From: Pseudomonas sp. PSE14
GTDB lineage: Bacteria > Pseudomonadota > Gammaproteobacteria > Pseudomonadales > Pseudomonadaceae
Direction: 5' to 3'
NCBI RefSeq assembly: GCF_029203285.1
Contig: NZ_CP115669.1
Span: 1,922,001 to 1,986,000, forward strand
Length of the DNA: 64,000 nucleotides
The notes beneath the pieces are model-generated. The model had not been told where the DNA came from. It searched no databases and saw only the letters and a list, made by a program, of their open reading frames with translations. The position numbers and the translations under genes are program-made. Below are positions 1 through 9,594 of this stretch, piece after piece; position 1 is the first letter of the stretch; every line of letters begins with the position of its first letter.

Positions 1-91
1 CCAATGATTTCGATCCGCCTCGGCGCATGTGGCGCCGGGGCTTTGCCGGGAGCGCCAAGCGGGCGCCCTGGCCTGTTCTGAAGGAGTACGC

Positions 92-1486
92 ATGGCTGTC
101 TACAACTACGACGTGGTGATTCTCGGCACGGGCCCGGCGGGCGAGGGGGCGGCGATGAACGCCTCCAAGTACGGGCGCAAGTTGGCGGTGGTGGACAGCC
201 GTCGCGTGGTCGGCGGCAACTGCACGCACCTGGGCACCATCCCGTCCAAGGCGCTGCGTCACTCGGTGAAGCAGATCATCGAGTTCAACACCAACCCCAT
301 GTTCCGCCAGATCGGCGAGCCGCGCTGGTTTTCCTTCCCGGACGTTCTGAAAAGCGCCGAGAAGGTCATCTCCAAGCAGGTCGCATCGCGCACCGGTTAC
401 TACGCGCGCAACCGCATCGACATGTTCAACGGCACCGCCAGCTTCGTCGACGAGCGCACCGTTGAAGTGGTGACCCCCAGCGGCGCCGTGGAGCGCCTTG
501 TGGCCGACCAGTTCGTGATCGCCACCGGCTCGCGCCCGTATCGCCCGTCGGACATCAACTTCAATCACCCGCGCGTCTATGACAGCGACACCATCCTGTC
601 CCTGAGCCATACCCCGCGCCGCCTGATCATCTACGGAGCCGGCGTGATCGGCTGCGAGTACGCCTCGATCTTCAGCGGCCTGGGCGTGCTGGTGGACCTG
701 GTCGACACCCGCGACCAGCTGCTGAGCTTCCTCGACGACGAAATCTCCGATGCGCTGAGCTACCACCTGCGCAACAACAACGTGCTGATCCGTCACAACG
801 AGGAATACGAGCGCGTGGAAGGCCTGGACAACGGGGTGATCCTGCACCTGAAGTCCGGCAAGAAGATCAAGGCCGACGCCCTGCTGTGGTGCAACGGCCG
901 GACCGGCAACACCGACCGTCTGGGCCTGGAGAACATCGGCATCAAGGTCAACAGCCGTGGCCAAATCGAGGTGGACGAGAACTACCGCACCTCGGTGTCG
1001 AACATCTACGCTGCGGGCGACGTGATCGGCTGGCCGAGCCTGGCCAGCGCCGCCTACGACCAGGGCCGCTCGGCCGCCGGCAACATCGTCGAGCACGACG
1101 GCTGGCGCTTCGTGAACGACGTGCCAACCGGCATCTACACCATTCCGGAGATCAGCTCCATCGGCAAGAACGAGCACGAGCTGACCGCCGCGAAGATCCC
1201 CTACGAAGTGGGCAAGGCCTTCTTCAAGGGCATGGCCCGCGCGCAGATCTCCAACGAGCCGGTGGGCATGCTGAAGATCCTGTTCCACCGCGAGACCCTG
1301 GAAATCCTCGGCGTGCACTGCTTCGGCGACCAGGCTTCGGAGATCGTCCACATCGGCCAGGCGATCATGAACCAGCCGGGCGAGCTCAATACCCTGAAGT
1401 ACTTCGTCAACACCACCTTCAACTATCCGACCATGGCCGAAGCCTACCGCGTAGCGGCGTTCGACGGCCTGAACCGGATTTTTTGA
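92..1486 (+). CDS. sthA: Soluble pyridine nucleotide transhydrogenase
   Basis: Cytosolic FAD enzyme that transfers hydride between NADPH and NAD+, balancing the two pools. The 464-aa length is normal for the family. The ATG at 92 is chosen because AAGGAG lies 8 nt upstream; the frame stays open further 5' but without an SD. Visible: FAD-binding GTGPAGEG near the N-terminus; the flavoprotein-disulfide-reductase segment [13 protein letters not shown], in which the second redox Cys is replaced by Thr, as in SthA and unlike lipoamide or glutathione reductases; NAD(P)-binding [11 protein letters not shown] mid-protein; the second FAD motif AAGDVIG; and a C-terminal dimerisation domain. It is convergent with the phosphodiesterase gene. 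Confidence 0.95.
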   Translation: MAVYNYDVVILGTGPAGEGAAMNASKYGRKLAVVDSRRVVGGNCTHLGTIPSKALRHSVKQIIEFNTNPMFRQIGEPRWFSFPDVLKSAEKVISKQVASRTGYYARNRIDMFNGTASFVDERTVEVVTPSGAVERLVADQFVIATGSRPYRPSDINFNHPRVYDSDTILSLSHTPRRLIIYGAGVIGCEYASIFSGLGVLVDLVDTRDQLLSFLDDEISDALSYHLRNNNVLIRHNEEYERVEGLDNGVILHLKSGKKIKADALLWCNGRTGNTDRLGLENIGIKVNSRGQIEVDENYRTSVSNIYAAGDVIGWPSLASAAYDQGRSAAGNIVEHDGWRFVNDVPTGIYTIPEISSIGKNEHELTAAKIPYEVGKAFFKGMARAQISNEPVGMLKILFHRETLEILGVHCFGDQASEIVHIGQAIMNQPGELNTLKYFVNTTFNYPTMAEAYRVAAFDGLNRIF

Positions 1487-1492
1487 AGTACC

Positions 1493-1517
1493 CTGACCGG
1501 CGGCCTGAGCCGGTCGG
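1493..1517. terminator. Possible shared hairpin between convergent genes
   Basis: GACCGGC (1495-1501) pairs with GCCGGTC (1509-1515) over a 7-nt loop in the short gap between sthA and the convergent phosphodiesterase gene. There is no T-run on either side, so intrinsic termination is uncertain. Confidence 0.3.
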
Positions 1518-1528
1518 GGGGAACCTGC

Positions 1529-2251
1529 TCAGCGATTCCCGATCGTGGCAGTGGCCAAACCGGGAAAGTCTGTAATCAGGCTATCCACGCCAAAATCAGC
1601 GAGCCGGCGCATCAGGGCCGGCTCGTTGACCGTCCATACAGACACATGCAGCCCCTGCTTCTGCGCTTTCAGCAGCCGTTCCGGGGTGCACAGCATCCAG
1701 TTCAGCGCCAGCAGATCGCAGCGATAGTGCGCGGCGACCTTCAACGGGTCGAGCCAGGCGTACTCCGCCACCAGCCCGCGGGAAAGTTCCGGCGCCAGCT
1801 CTTCCAGGGCGCGCAGCACCGTACGGGAACTTGAAGTCACGGTGATCCGGTCACGCAGGCCGAAGCGGCCGACCAGGTGATGGATTGCCTGTACCGTGCG
1901 GCTCGCGCGGTCCTTCGAGGCGCTTTTGACCTCTAGTTGCCAGTGCTCGAAATCACAGCGCTCGAACAGCTCCGCCAGGCGCGGAATAGGGCAGGGGCGC
2001 ACCCAGCCCGGGCCGCCTTCGCGGGCGTCCATGGTGACCAGATCGTCCGCCAGTTGCTCGGAAACCTTGCCGCGCCGGCCGGTGGTGCGCTTGAGCGTCG
2101 GGTCGTGGATGACCATCAGTTCACCGTCGCGGGACAGGTGCAGGTCCAGCTCGCAGCGCTTCACGTTGTGCTCCAGGCAGCGCTGGAAACTGGTCAGGGT
2201 GTTTTCCGGTGCTTCGCCTTTGGCGCCGCGATGTCCATAGATCAGAGTCAC
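1529..2251 (-). CDS. Glycerophosphodiester phosphodiesterase (GDPD family)
   Basis: Predicted to hydrolyse glycerophosphodiesters from phospholipid turnover to glycerol-3-phosphate and an alcohol. 240 aa with a TIM-barrel GDPD domain over the whole length. Visible: the N-terminal catalytic GHRGAKGEAPENT, the metal-binding pair in CELDLHLSRDGE, then IHDPTLKRTT, and a late SVWTVNEP. No signal peptide, so it is a cytoplasmic UgpQ-like rather than periplasmic GlpQ-like enzyme. The start is GTG; GTGA overlaps the stop of the upstream gene, implying translational coupling. Third gene of a minus-strand operon with the PilZ-like and small exported genes. Confidence 0.88.
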   Translation of the reverse strand: MTLIYGHRGAKGEAPENTLTSFQRCLEHNVKRCELDLHLSRDGELMVIHDPTLKRTTGRRGKVSEQLADDLVTMDAREGGPGWVRPCPIPRLAELFERCDFEHWQLEVKSASKDRASRTVQAIHHLVGRFGLRDRITVTSSSRTVLRALEELAPELSRGLVAEYAWLDPLKVAAHYRCDLLALNWMLCTPERLLKAQKQGLHVSVWTVNEPALMRRLADFGVDSLITDFPGLATATIGNR

Positions 2252-2556
2252 TGGGGCTCCTTGGGGGAAAGGTCCTTGAGGTATTGGGAGTGGTGCTGGC
2301 GCACCGCGTCGACGACGCGGCCGCTCTCGAAATAGACGCTGAATTCGCGGTAGTCCCAGCGGGTGATCGGCGGCTTGCCCACCGCCGGGTGCTCGTCGTC
2401 CGGCAGGCCGAAGCGCTCCAGTACGGCGTTCTGGCTCTCGCCGCGGGCGGGCAGGACGATATGCGGATCACCCTGGTCGCCCACCGGAATCTCGATCGTA
2501 TCGGCCATCAGTGGCAGGGGTGTGGCAAGGCAGAGCAGCAGGAGCAGGTGGCGCAT
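2248..2556 (-). CDS. Small exported protein of unknown function
   Basis: 102 aa with a clear signal peptide: hydrophobic RHLLLLLCLATPLPLMA, with likely cleavage after LMA, giving a mature periplasmic protein of about 85 aa. I recognise no domain. The mature part contains PVGDQGDPHIVLPARG and a GLPDDEHPAVGKPPITRWDY stretch. Start chosen at 2556 because AAAGGA lies 5 nt upstream. An in-frame ATG at 2574 overlaps the stop of the PilZ-like gene (ATGA) and would add six residues. The 3' end overlaps the GDPD gene. The position between a PilZ-like protein and a phosphodiesterase does not reveal its job. Confidence 0.75.
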   Translation of the reverse strand: MRHLLLLLCLATPLPLMADTIEIPVGDQGDPHIVLPARGESQNAVLERFGLPDDEHPAVGKPPITRWDYREFSVYFESGRVVDAVRQHHSQYLKDLSPKEPQ

Positions 2557-2570
2557 GGAATTCCTTTTGT

Positions 2571-3146
2571 TCATTCGCCGCGAGCCTTGGCCTGGCGACG
2601 TTCCAGCGCCTGGCGCTGGAGGATGTGGCGGGCCAGCAGTTGGCGCTGGGCATCGCTGAGTGTCTCGAATTCGGTGCCGATCTCATAGCCGCCCTCGGGC
2701 TCCTGCCGGCAGTGGGTGACCTTGGCGCGCAGCAGCAGGCCCAGGCCCTGGGGCAGCAGGACGATCTTCAGAGCAAGGCCCTGGCCGACTGGCGCGGGCT
2801 GGTCGTCGTGGAAGTCGATGCCGCCCTCGGACAGGGTGACCGGACGAGCCGGGCCGATCTCGCGCAACAGGCTCTGGGTCAGGGCCTGGGCGATCAGGTC
2901 GATGCGCTTGTTGATCACCTTCAGATAGCTGGCCAGCGGGCGGTCGCGCTCGTTGATATGGCGCAGCAGGTGCTGCGACTCGAAGTCGGTCAGGTGCAGG
3001 TCGCTGAGCAGATTGAACAGCGCGGAATCATCCTGAAGCACTTCTCCGGACTGGATCTCGTCCTCGCGCAGCGGGCGAAATTCCAATGCGAGCGTGTCTT
3101 CAATACGATAGTATTCGCGGCGGTCATCCGCGTCTGGAGTGGACAT
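2571..3146 (-). CDS. PilZ-domain-like protein
   Basis: 191 aa, cytoplasmic. N-terminal RREYYRIED contains the RxxxR half of a c-di-GMP-binding PilZ motif. The second half, about residue 130, reads VTLSEGGIDF, where the usual Asp/Asn of (D/N)xSxxG is Thr. The central part is predicted helical. Likely a c-di-GMP effector, or a degenerate PilZ protein that binds weakly. ATG at 3146 is the first start giving the conserved N-terminus; upstream in-frame codons are low-complexity. First gene of the operon that runs into the exported protein and the GDPD. Its promoter lies in the short gap divergent from lolC. Confidence 0.78.
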   Translation of the reverse strand: MSTPDADDRREYYRIEDTLALEFRPLREDEIQSGEVLQDDSALFNLLSDLHLTDFESQHLLRHINERDRPLASYLKVINKRIDLIAQALTQSLLREIGPARPVTLSEGGIDFHDDQPAPVGQGLALKIVLLPQGLGLLLRAKVTHCRQEPEGGYEIGTEFETLSDAQRQLLARHILQRQALERRQAKARGE

Positions 3147-3270
3147 GGCGAACCCACGGAGGCAGTGATGGTCTGAGTGTAAAGCCGCCTGCCGAGCCTC
3201 GCCACACGGAAGTCGAACGCCAGAGGGAACCGGCGCCCGACGCACTCTTCATCTTCTTAATCGGCCCCAC

Positions 3271-4524
3271 ATGTTCAGACCCCTTTCCGTCTACATCGGA
3301 ACGCGCTACACCCGCGCCAAACGCCGCAGCCACTTCGTTTCCTTCATTTCGCTCACTTCCATGATCGGCCTTGCGCTGGGCGTGGTGGTGATGATCGTCG
3401 TGCTCTCGGTCATGAACGGCTTCGATCACGAAATGCGCACCCGCGTGCTGGGCATGGTGCCCCACGCCACCGTCGAGTCCTACCAGCCCATCTCCGACTG
3501 GCAAGGCATCGCCGGGCAGATCAAGCAGCAGCACCCCAACGTGCTGGAAGTCGCACCCTTCATCCAGATGCAGGGCCTGCTGAGCGCCGGCGGCACGGTG
3601 CAGAAGGTGCTGATCAACGCGGTCGACCCGAACGAGGAGAGCAAGGTCTCGATCATCGACCAGTTCTTCAAGGAGGGCTCGCTCTCGAGCCTCAAGCCCG
3701 GTGAGTTCGGCATCCTGATCGGCGACAAGGCGGCGAAGAACCTCGGCGTGAAGCTGGGCGACAAGGTCACCTTCATCGCCCCGGAAGTCTCGGTCACTCC
3801 GGCCGGCATGTTCCCGCGCATGAAACGCTTCACCGTGGTCGGCACCTTCCATGTCGGCGCCGGGGAGCTGGACGGCTACGTCGCCATGGTTCACATCGAC
3901 GACGCCGCGCGCATGCGCCGCCTCAAGGACGGCCAGGTGGAAGGTCTGCGCCTGAAGCTCGACGACCTGTTCCAGGCGCCGCGCACCGCCTGGGAAATTG
4001 CCCGCACCCTCAAGGGCAACGACTACTTCGCCCGCGACTGGACTCGCAGCCACGGCAACCTGTACCAGGCCATCCGCATGGAGAAATCCATGATCGGCCT
4101 GTTGTTGCTGCTGATCGTCGCCGTCGCCGCGTTCAACATCATTTCCACCCTGGTCATGGTCGTCACCGACAAGAAGGCTGACATTGCCATCCTGCGCACC
4201 CTGGGCGCCACGCCTGGGCAGATCATGGCGACCTTCATGGTCCAGGGCACGGTGATCGGGGTGATCGGCACCCTGATCGGCGGCGTACTGGGCATCCTCG
4301 CGGCGCTCAACGTCAGCGACGCCATCGCCCTGCTGGAGCGCCTGCTGGGCCACAAATTCCTCAACGCGGACGTCTACTTCATCGATTACCTGCCCTCGCA
4401 GCTGATGAGCGAGGACGTGATCCTGGTGTGCAGCGCCGCGCTGATCCTGAGTTTCTTCGCCACCCTGTATCCGGCCTGGCGTGCGGCGCGCACCCAGCCC
4501 GCGGAGGCCTTGCGTTATGAGTAA
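3271..4524 (+). CDS. lolC: Lipoprotein-releasing ABC transporter permease LolC
   Basis: Inner-membrane subunit of LolCDE, which extracts outer-membrane lipoproteins from the inner membrane and hands them to LolA. 417 aa: N-terminal TM helix ([21 protein letters not shown]), a MacB-type periplasmic domain to about residue 270, then three FtsX-type TM helices starting at [16 protein letters not shown], with the cytoplasmic coupling loop [17 protein letters not shown]. It ends in the family signature [17 protein letters not shown]. It overlaps lolD by 8 nt. No strong SD is seen before the ATG. LolE, two genes on, is a clear paralogue. Confidence 0.95.
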   Translation: MFRPLSVYIGTRYTRAKRRSHFVSFISLTSMIGLALGVVVMIVVLSVMNGFDHEMRTRVLGMVPHATVESYQPISDWQGIAGQIKQQHPNVLEVAPFIQMQGLLSAGGTVQKVLINAVDPNEESKVSIIDQFFKEGSLSSLKPGEFGILIGDKAAKNLGVKLGDKVTFIAPEVSVTPAGMFPRMKRFTVVGTFHVGAGELDGYVAMVHIDDAARMRRLKDGQVEGLRLKLDDLFQAPRTAWEIARTLKGNDYFARDWTRSHGNLYQAIRMEKSMIGLLLLLIVAVAAFNIISTLVMVVTDKKADIAILRTLGATPGQIMATFMVQGTVIGVIGTLIGGVLGILAALNVSDAIALLERLLGHKFLNADVYFIDYLPSQLMSEDVILVCSAALILSFFATLYPAWRAARTQPAEALRYE

Positions 4525-5215
4525 GCCGACCCACCACGACCTGGCCGTCCTGAGCTGCCGCGATCTTGGCAAGCGCTACGAGGAAGGCCCGCAGTCGGTC
4601 GAGGTCCTTTCCGGTGTGCAGCTTGAGCTTTTGCCGGGCGAGCGCGTCGCCATCGTCGGCAGCTCCGGCTCGGGCAAGAGCACCCTGTTGAACATGCTCG
4701 GCGGTCTCGACACGCCCAGCAGCGGCAGCGTCTGGCTGGCTGGCGAGCAGCTGTCGGCGCTGAACGAGAAACAGCGCGGCCTGCTGCGCAACCGTGCGCT
4801 GGGCTTCGTCTACCAGTTCCACCACCTGCTGCCGGAGTTCACCGCGCTGGAGAACGTCTGCATGCCGTTGCTGATCGGCAAGACGCCGATCCCCGAGGCG
4901 CGCCAGCGTGCCACTGCGCTGCTGGAGCGCGTGGGCCTGGGGCATCGCTTGAGCCACAAGCCGGCCGAACTGTCCGGCGGTGAGCGTCAGCGCGTCGCCA
5001 TTGCCCGCGCCCTGGTGAACACCCCGCAGCTGGTGCTGCTCGACGAGCCTACCGGCAACCTCGACCAGCACACCGCCTACGGTATCCAGGAGCTGATGCT
5101 GGAGCTGTCGCAGTCCCTGCGCACCGCCTTCCTGGTGGTGACCCATGACACCCACCTCGCCCAGCAGATGGACCGCGTGCTGCGCCTGGAGGAGGGCCGG
5201 CTGGTCGCCGCCTGA
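4517..5215 (+). CDS. lolD: Lipoprotein-releasing ABC transporter ATPase LolD
   Basis: 232-aa cytoplasmic ATPase that powers LolCDE. Walker [10 protein letters not shown] about residue 50; Q-loop [16 protein letters not shown]; signature [15 protein letters not shown]; Walker [13 protein letters not shown]; switch His in VVTHDTHLA. The phenylalanine-rich Q-loop region is typical of LolD/MacB-type ATPases. The start at 4517 lies within the end of lolC (TATGAGTAA), so the two are translationally coupled. lolE follows after 11 nt. Confidence 0.95.
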   Translation: MSKPTHHDLAVLSCRDLGKRYEEGPQSVEVLSGVQLELLPGERVAIVGSSGSGKSTLLNMLGGLDTPSSGSVWLAGEQLSALNEKQRGLLRNRALGFVYQFHHLLPEFTALENVCMPLLIGKTPIPEARQRATALLERVGLGHRLSHKPAELSGGERQRVAIARALVNTPQLVLLDEPTGNLDQHTAYGIQELMLELSQSLRTAFLVVTHDTHLAQQMDRVLRLEEGRLVAA

Positions 5216-5226
5216 GGGATACCGGA

Positions 5227-6474
5227 ATGTTCAGACCCCTGTCCGTCTTCATCGGCACCCGCTACACCCGGGCCAAGCGACGCAACCATTACATCTCGTT
5301 CATCTCCCTGACCTCGATGATCGGCCTCGCCCTGGGCGTACTGGCCATGATCGTGGTGCTCTCGGTGATGAACGGTTTCCAGAAGGAAATGCGCTCGCGC
5401 ATCCTCGGCATGGTCCCCCACGCCGTGCTGCAGCCGGTCAGCGGCCCGCTGGACGACTGGCAGCCTGTAGCCGATGCGGCGAAGAAGAACCCGCAGGTGA
5501 TCGGCGCGGTGCCTTACACCGAAGTCGACGGCATGCTTTCCTACAAGGGCATGATGCAGCCTATCGAGGTGGACGGCGTCGATCCGGCCCTGGAAACCCA
5601 GGTGTCGATCATCGGCCAGCACATGGTCCAGGGCCGTTTCGAGGACCTGAAGGCTGGCGAGTTCGGCGTGGTCATCGGCGAGATCACCGCGCGGCGCTTC
5701 CACGTCAGCGTCGGTGACAGCCTGCTGCTGATCGTCCCCGAGCCCAGCTCCGCGCCCGGCGGCATCACCCCGCGCATGCAGCGTCTGAACATCGTCGGTG
5801 TGTTCAAGGTCGGCGCCGAGCTGGACAGTTCGCTGGCGCTGATCCACGTGGACGATGCCGCCAGCCTGATGCGCTGGCAGCCGGGCCAGGTGCAGAGCGT
5901 GCGCATCGCCCTGAAGGACCTGTTCCAGGCGCCGGACATCGGCGCGGCTATCGCCAAACAGCTGGGTGACGGCTACCGCTCGGTGGACTGGACCCACACC
6001 CAGGGCAGCCTGTTCAGCGCGATGAAGATGGAAAAGACCATGATCGGCCTGTTGCTGTTGCTGATCGTCGCGGTCGCCGCCTTCAACATCATCGCCACCC
6101 TGATCATGGTGGTGGCCGACAAGCGCGCGGACATCGCCATCCTGCGCACCCTGGGGGCGACGCCGAAGCAGATCATGGCGATCTTCATGGTGCAGGGCAC
6201 GGTGATCGGCCTGATCGGCACCGTCACCGGCTGCGTGCTCGGCGTACTGGCGGCGTACAACGTGACCACCATCGTCTCGGCCCTGGAGCGTGTCGCCGGC
6301 ACCCACGTGTTCAACTCGGATATCTACTTCATCAACTACCTGCCGTCCGACCCGCAGGTGCTGGATATCGTCCTGATCTGCGTCGCGGCGCTGTCGATGA
6401 GCTTCCTGGCCACGCTGTACCCGGCCTGGCGCGCAGCATCGACCCAGCCGGCGGAGTCGCTGCGGTACGAGTGA
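5227..6474 (+). CDS. lolE: Lipoprotein-releasing ABC transporter permease LolE
   Basis: 415-aa paralogue of LolC with the same layout: an N-terminal TM ([20 protein letters not shown]), a periplasmic MacB domain and three C-terminal TM helices ending in PAWRAASTQPAESLRYE. In the LolCDE complex this subunit makes the main contact with lipoprotein, while LolC recruits LolA. Both permeases begin MFRPLSV(Y/F)[11 protein letters not shown], which points to an origin by duplication. The operon ends with a strong hairpin 15 nt after the stop. Confidence 0.94.
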   Translation: MFRPLSVFIGTRYTRAKRRNHYISFISLTSMIGLALGVLAMIVVLSVMNGFQKEMRSRILGMVPHAVLQPVSGPLDDWQPVADAAKKNPQVIGAVPYTEVDGMLSYKGMMQPIEVDGVDPALETQVSIIGQHMVQGRFEDLKAGEFGVVIGEITARRFHVSVGDSLLLIVPEPSSAPGGITPRMQRLNIVGVFKVGAELDSSLALIHVDDAASLMRWQPGQVQSVRIALKDLFQAPDIGAAIAKQLGDGYRSVDWTHTQGSLFSAMKMEKTMIGLLLLLIVAVAAFNIIATLIMVVADKRADIAILRTLGATPKQIMAIFMVQGTVIGLIGTVTGCVLGVLAAYNVTTIVSALERVAGTHVFNSDIYFINYLPSDPQVLDIVLICVAALSMSFLATLYPAWRAASTQPAESLRYE

Positions 6475-6488
6475 TCCATCGGACCATG

Positions 6489-6516
6489 AAAAAGCCGCCC
6501 CTCGGGGCGGCTTTTT
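6489..6516 (+). terminator. Intrinsic terminator of lolCDE
   Basis: GCCGCCC / GGGCGGC stem inside flanking A5 and T5 tracts (AAAAAGCC...GGCTTTTT). It can act in both directions, but lies immediately after lolE; the convergent DUF2062 gene ends beyond the next repeat. Confidence 0.9.
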
Positions 6517-6532
6517 CGTTTCAGGGAACACC

Positions 6533-6611
6533 CTGTAGGAGCTTGCACGCGAACAAGTTCGCCGGCAGCGCGGTGCCTCGGGCGGTTCGCGAGCAAGCTC
6601 GCTCCTACGAA
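6533..6611. repeat. REP pair (GTAGGAGC family)
   Basis: Two inverted REP halves: left CTGTAGGAGCTTGCACGCG, right TTCGCGAGCAAGCTCGCTCC followed by TAC. The whole can fold into a long cruciform between the convergent lolE and DUF2062 genes. The same family recurs at 14223, 48848 and 59055. Confidence 0.85.
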
Positions 6612-6617
6612 GAACCG

Positions 6618-7148
6618 TCAAAGTCCGCTCTGGACATTGCGCAGCGCCTGGCGCCGCCGCCAGCTACGGCCGACCCACCAGCGCCAGTAACCCTCGGTGG
6701 CCAGGTAGCCGAGGATGCCCACCAGGATGCCGCAGATCACCGAGCCCAGCAGGAAGGGCTGCCACAGCGCGGCCAACTCGCCGCTGATCCATTCCCAGGT
6801 CAGGTGGTCGGGCAGGGTGCGCGCCGGGATGCCCATGACCCAGGCGCCCATCTTGTAGGTGCAGTAGAACACCGGGGGCATGGTGATCGGGTTGGTCAGC
6901 CAGACCAGCCCGACCGAGATCGGCAGGTTGGCCCGCACCCACACCGCCAGGGAGGCGGCCAGCAGCATCTGCAGCGGGATCGGGATGAAGGCGGCGAACA
7001 GCCCCATGCCCATGGCGCGGGACACGGAGCGACGATTCAGGTGCCAGAGGTTGGGGGACTGGATCAGCGGGCCGAGAAAGCGCAGGCCCTTGTGGCTTCT
7101 GATGCTTTCCGGGTCCGGCATGTAGCGCTTGAAGATTCGGCGCGGCAT
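6618..7148 (-). CDS. DUF2062 family inner-membrane protein
   Basis: 176 aa. N-terminal basic segment (MPRRIFKRYMPDPESIR) followed by hydrophobic segments GMGLFAAFIPIPLQMLLAA, ISVGLVWLTNPITMPPVFY and FLLGSVICGILVGILGYLA, and a C-terminal basic tail RSWRRRQALR. The PIPLQM and TNPITMPP motifs are characteristic of DUF2062, a conserved bacterial membrane family without an assigned reaction. Divergent from comEC. The start is supported by a GAAATC-type weak SD and by conservation of MPRRIFKR. Confidence 0.8.
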   Translation of the reverse strand: MPRRIFKRYMPDPESIRSHKGLRFLGPLIQSPNLWHLNRRSVSRAMGMGLFAAFIPIPLQMLLAASLAVWVRANLPISVGLVWLTNPITMPPVFYCTYKMGAWVMGIPARTLPDHLTWEWISGELAALWQPFLLGSVICGILVGILGYLATEGYWRWWVGRSWRRRQALRNVQSGL

Positions 7149-7297
7149 GAAGGAAATCTCTGGCAGACGGACGACGGCCCATTATGCCTAGCTAGGTGAC
7201 AGTCATTCGTTGCCAAGTATGTCCGTGTGTAACCGCAGCGGCCTGATCGCAGATCGGCCTGACCAGCGGTCGCTCGGTGGCTCCAGGGAGGAGTCCG

Positions 7298-9523
7298 TTG
7301 CCTCGTTCAGGGATGTTCGCGCTGGCCCTCGGATTGCTGGCGCTGCGCGGGTTGCCGGTGCTTCCGCCCGCTTGGGCGCTGTTGCTCCTGGCGGCACTGG
7401 GGTTGCCCTTGCTGTTCACCCGCGGCTATCTCATCGGCCTGTTCCTGCTGGGGTTCGCCTGGGCCTGCCAGTCGGCCCAATGGGCGCTGGATGACCGGCT
7501 GGCCGTGGCGCTCGACGGCCGCACGCTGTGGCTGGAGGGCAGGGTAGAGGGGCTGCCGGATCGCTCCGGGCCCTCGGTGCGCTTCATGCTTGCCGATGTC
7601 TCCAGCCCTCGTGCGCAGGTGCCAGGGACGCTGCGCCTGTCCTGGTTCGGCGGCCCGCCGGTGGAAGGCGGCGAGCGCTGGCGCCTGGCGGTGAAGCTCA
7701 AGCGCCCGCACGGCATGGCCAACGGCGCTGGCTTCGACTACGAGGCCTGGCTCACTGCGCAGCGGATCGGCGCCACCGGCAGCGTGAAGGACGGGCAGCG
7801 ACTGGAGTCGGCCAGCGGCCCGCCGGCCTGGCGGGAGGCCTGGCGACAACGCTTGCTGGCGGTGGACGCCCATGGCCGATCCGGTGCCCTGGCGGCGCTG
7901 GTGCTGGGGGATGCGTCCGGCCTGACCATGGCGGACTGGCAGGTGTTGCAGGACACCGGAACCCTGCACCTGATGGTGATTTCCGGCTCGCACATTTCCC
8001 TGCTGGCCGGTCTGCTCTATGCGCTGGTCGCCGGGCTGGCGCGTTTCGGCATCTGGCCCCCACGCTTACCCTGGCTCCCCTGCGCCTGCCTGCTGGCGGC
8101 ACTCGGGGCCTGGGCCTACAGCTTGATGGCGGGGTTCGAGGTACCGCTGCAGCGCGCCTGCATCATGGTCTCGATCGTCCTGCTGTGGCGTCTGCGTTAC
8201 CGCCATGGCGGCTTGTGGACGCCGCTGCTGGGTGCCTTGCTGGCGGTGCTGCTGGCCGAGCCGCTGGTGGTGCTGTTGCCCGGCTTCTGGCTGTCCTATG
8301 CGGCGGTGGCGCTGCTGATCTTCGGTTTTTCCGGTCGACTGGGGCGCTGGACGGCCTGGAGAACCTGGCTGCGGGCACAGTGGCTGATGGCGATCGGGTT
8401 GCTGCCTGCGTCCATTGCGCTCGGCCTGCCGCTGAGTGTTTCCGGGGTGGTCGCCAACCTGATCGCAGTGCCCTGGGTGGAAATGCTGGTGGTGCCCCTG
8501 GCTCTGCTGGGCAGCCTGGCGTTGGGTATTCCCTGGCTGGGCGAGGCTTTGCTCTGGGTGTCAGGCGGGTTGCTGGAGCTGTTGTTCCAGCTGCTGGGCT
8601 GGATGGCCGCCTTGGCGCCTGCCTGGCAGCCGGTCGCCGCTCCGGCCTGGGCGCTGCTGTTGGCGATGCTGGGCGCGCTGGTACTGCTGGCGCCGTCCGG
8701 AGTGCCGCTGCGCGCGCTCGGGTTGGTGATGTTCCTGCCGGTGTTCTGGCCGTCCATTGCTCTGCCGCCGCCCGGGGTGGCCGAGGTTCGGGTACTGGAT
8801 GTGGGGCAGGGGCTTTCCGTGATGATCCGTACCCGCAGTCGGGCCTGGCTCTACGACACCGGTGCGCGCAATGGCGACTTCGATATCGGCGAGCGCGTCG
8901 TCGTACCGACGCTGCGGAGCCTGGGAATCGGTCATCTCGACCTGCTGATGCTCAGCCATGCCGATAACGACCACGCCGGTGGCGCCCTGGCGGTGAAGAA
9001 GTCGCTGCGGCCGGCGCAGGTGATCAGCGGCGAGCCGGATCGCCTGTCTCCCGAGTTAGGGGCCCAGCCTTGCCGGAAGCAGCGCTGGGTCATCGATGGG
9101 GTGAACTTCGAGAGCTGGGCCTGGGATGTTGCCCGGGAAAGCAATGATCGCTCCTGCGTTCTCCAGATCGAAGCCGACGGCGAACGCCTGCTGCTGACCG
9201 GCGACCTGCCGCAATCCGGTGAACTGGCCTGGCTGGCCGCGCACCCGGATGTCCGAGTCGACTGGCTGCTGGCCGGTCACCACGGTAGCCGCAGTTCGTC
9301 CGGGCCAGCTTTCGTACGGGCGGTGTCGCCATCCGCCGCGATTATTTCCCGCGGCGCCAACAACCCCTACGGCCATCCCCATCCGTCGGTCGTCGAGCGC
9401 TTCCGTGCACTCGGCATCCGGATTCACGATACGGCCCAGGAAGGCGCGTTGACGCTGATGCTCGGTGCCCATGGCGAGCTCCGGGGAGTGCGGGAAGGTG
9501 CACATTTCTGGCAGGAAAAATGA
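7298..9523 (+). CDS. comEC: DNA uptake channel ComEC/Rec2
   Basis: 741-aa inner-membrane protein that carries single-stranded DNA into the cytoplasm in natural transformation. N-terminal hydrophobic block and DUF4131 region; central Competence domain with LVISGSHISLLAG-like core (MVISGSHISLLAG) and 8-10 TM helices; C-terminal metallo-beta-lactamase-like domain with the metal motif LSHADNDHAGG, LLTGDL and AGHHGSRSSS. TTG at 7298 is preferred because GGGAGGAG lies 4 nt upstream; a GTG at 7277 and an ATG at 7313 are in frame but poorly placed. Transcribed away from DUF2062, with the exbB-like gene 71 nt downstream. Confidence 0.9.
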   Translation: MPRSGMFALALGLLALRGLPVLPPAWALLLLAALGLPLLFTRGYLIGLFLLGFAWACQSAQWALDDRLAVALDGRTLWLEGRVEGLPDRSGPSVRFMLADVSSPRAQVPGTLRLSWFGGPPVEGGERWRLAVKLKRPHGMANGAGFDYEAWLTAQRIGATGSVKDGQRLESASGPPAWREAWRQRLLAVDAHGRSGALAALVLGDASGLTMADWQVLQDTGTLHLMVISGSHISLLAGLLYALVAGLARFGIWPPRLPWLPCACLLAALGAWAYSLMAGFEVPLQRACIMVSIVLLWRLRYRHGGLWTPLLGALLAVLLAEPLVVLLPGFWLSYAAVALLIFGFSGRLGRWTAWRTWLRAQWLMAIGLLPASIALGLPLSVSGVVANLIAVPWVEMLVVPLALLGSLALGIPWLGEALLWVSGGLLELLFQLLGWMAALAPAWQPVAAPAWALLLAMLGALVLLAPSGVPLRALGLVMFLPVFWPSIALPPPGVAEVRVLDVGQGLSVMIRTRSRAWLYDTGARNGDFDIGERVVVPTLRSLGIGHLDLLMLSHADNDHAGGALAVKKSLRPAQVISGEPDRLSPELGAQPCRKQRWVIDGVNFESWAWDVARESNDRSCVLQIEADGERLLLTGDLPQSGELAWLAAHPDVRVDWLLAGHHGSRSSSGPAFVRAVSPSAAIISRGANNPYGHPHPSVVERFRALGIRIHDTAQEGALTLMLGAHGELRGVREGAHFWQEK

Positions 9524-9594
9524 GACGGGGGCGGTCTGCTCGTAACAGCCCCTGTGCTAGAGTGGCGCCACTTTTTTTCAGGGGATTCACCACT

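Noticed and set aside
3124..4572. Long minus-strand frame antisense to lolC
   Set aside because: His/Asp/Gly-rich shadow frame without initiation signals; lolC on the plus strand is certain.
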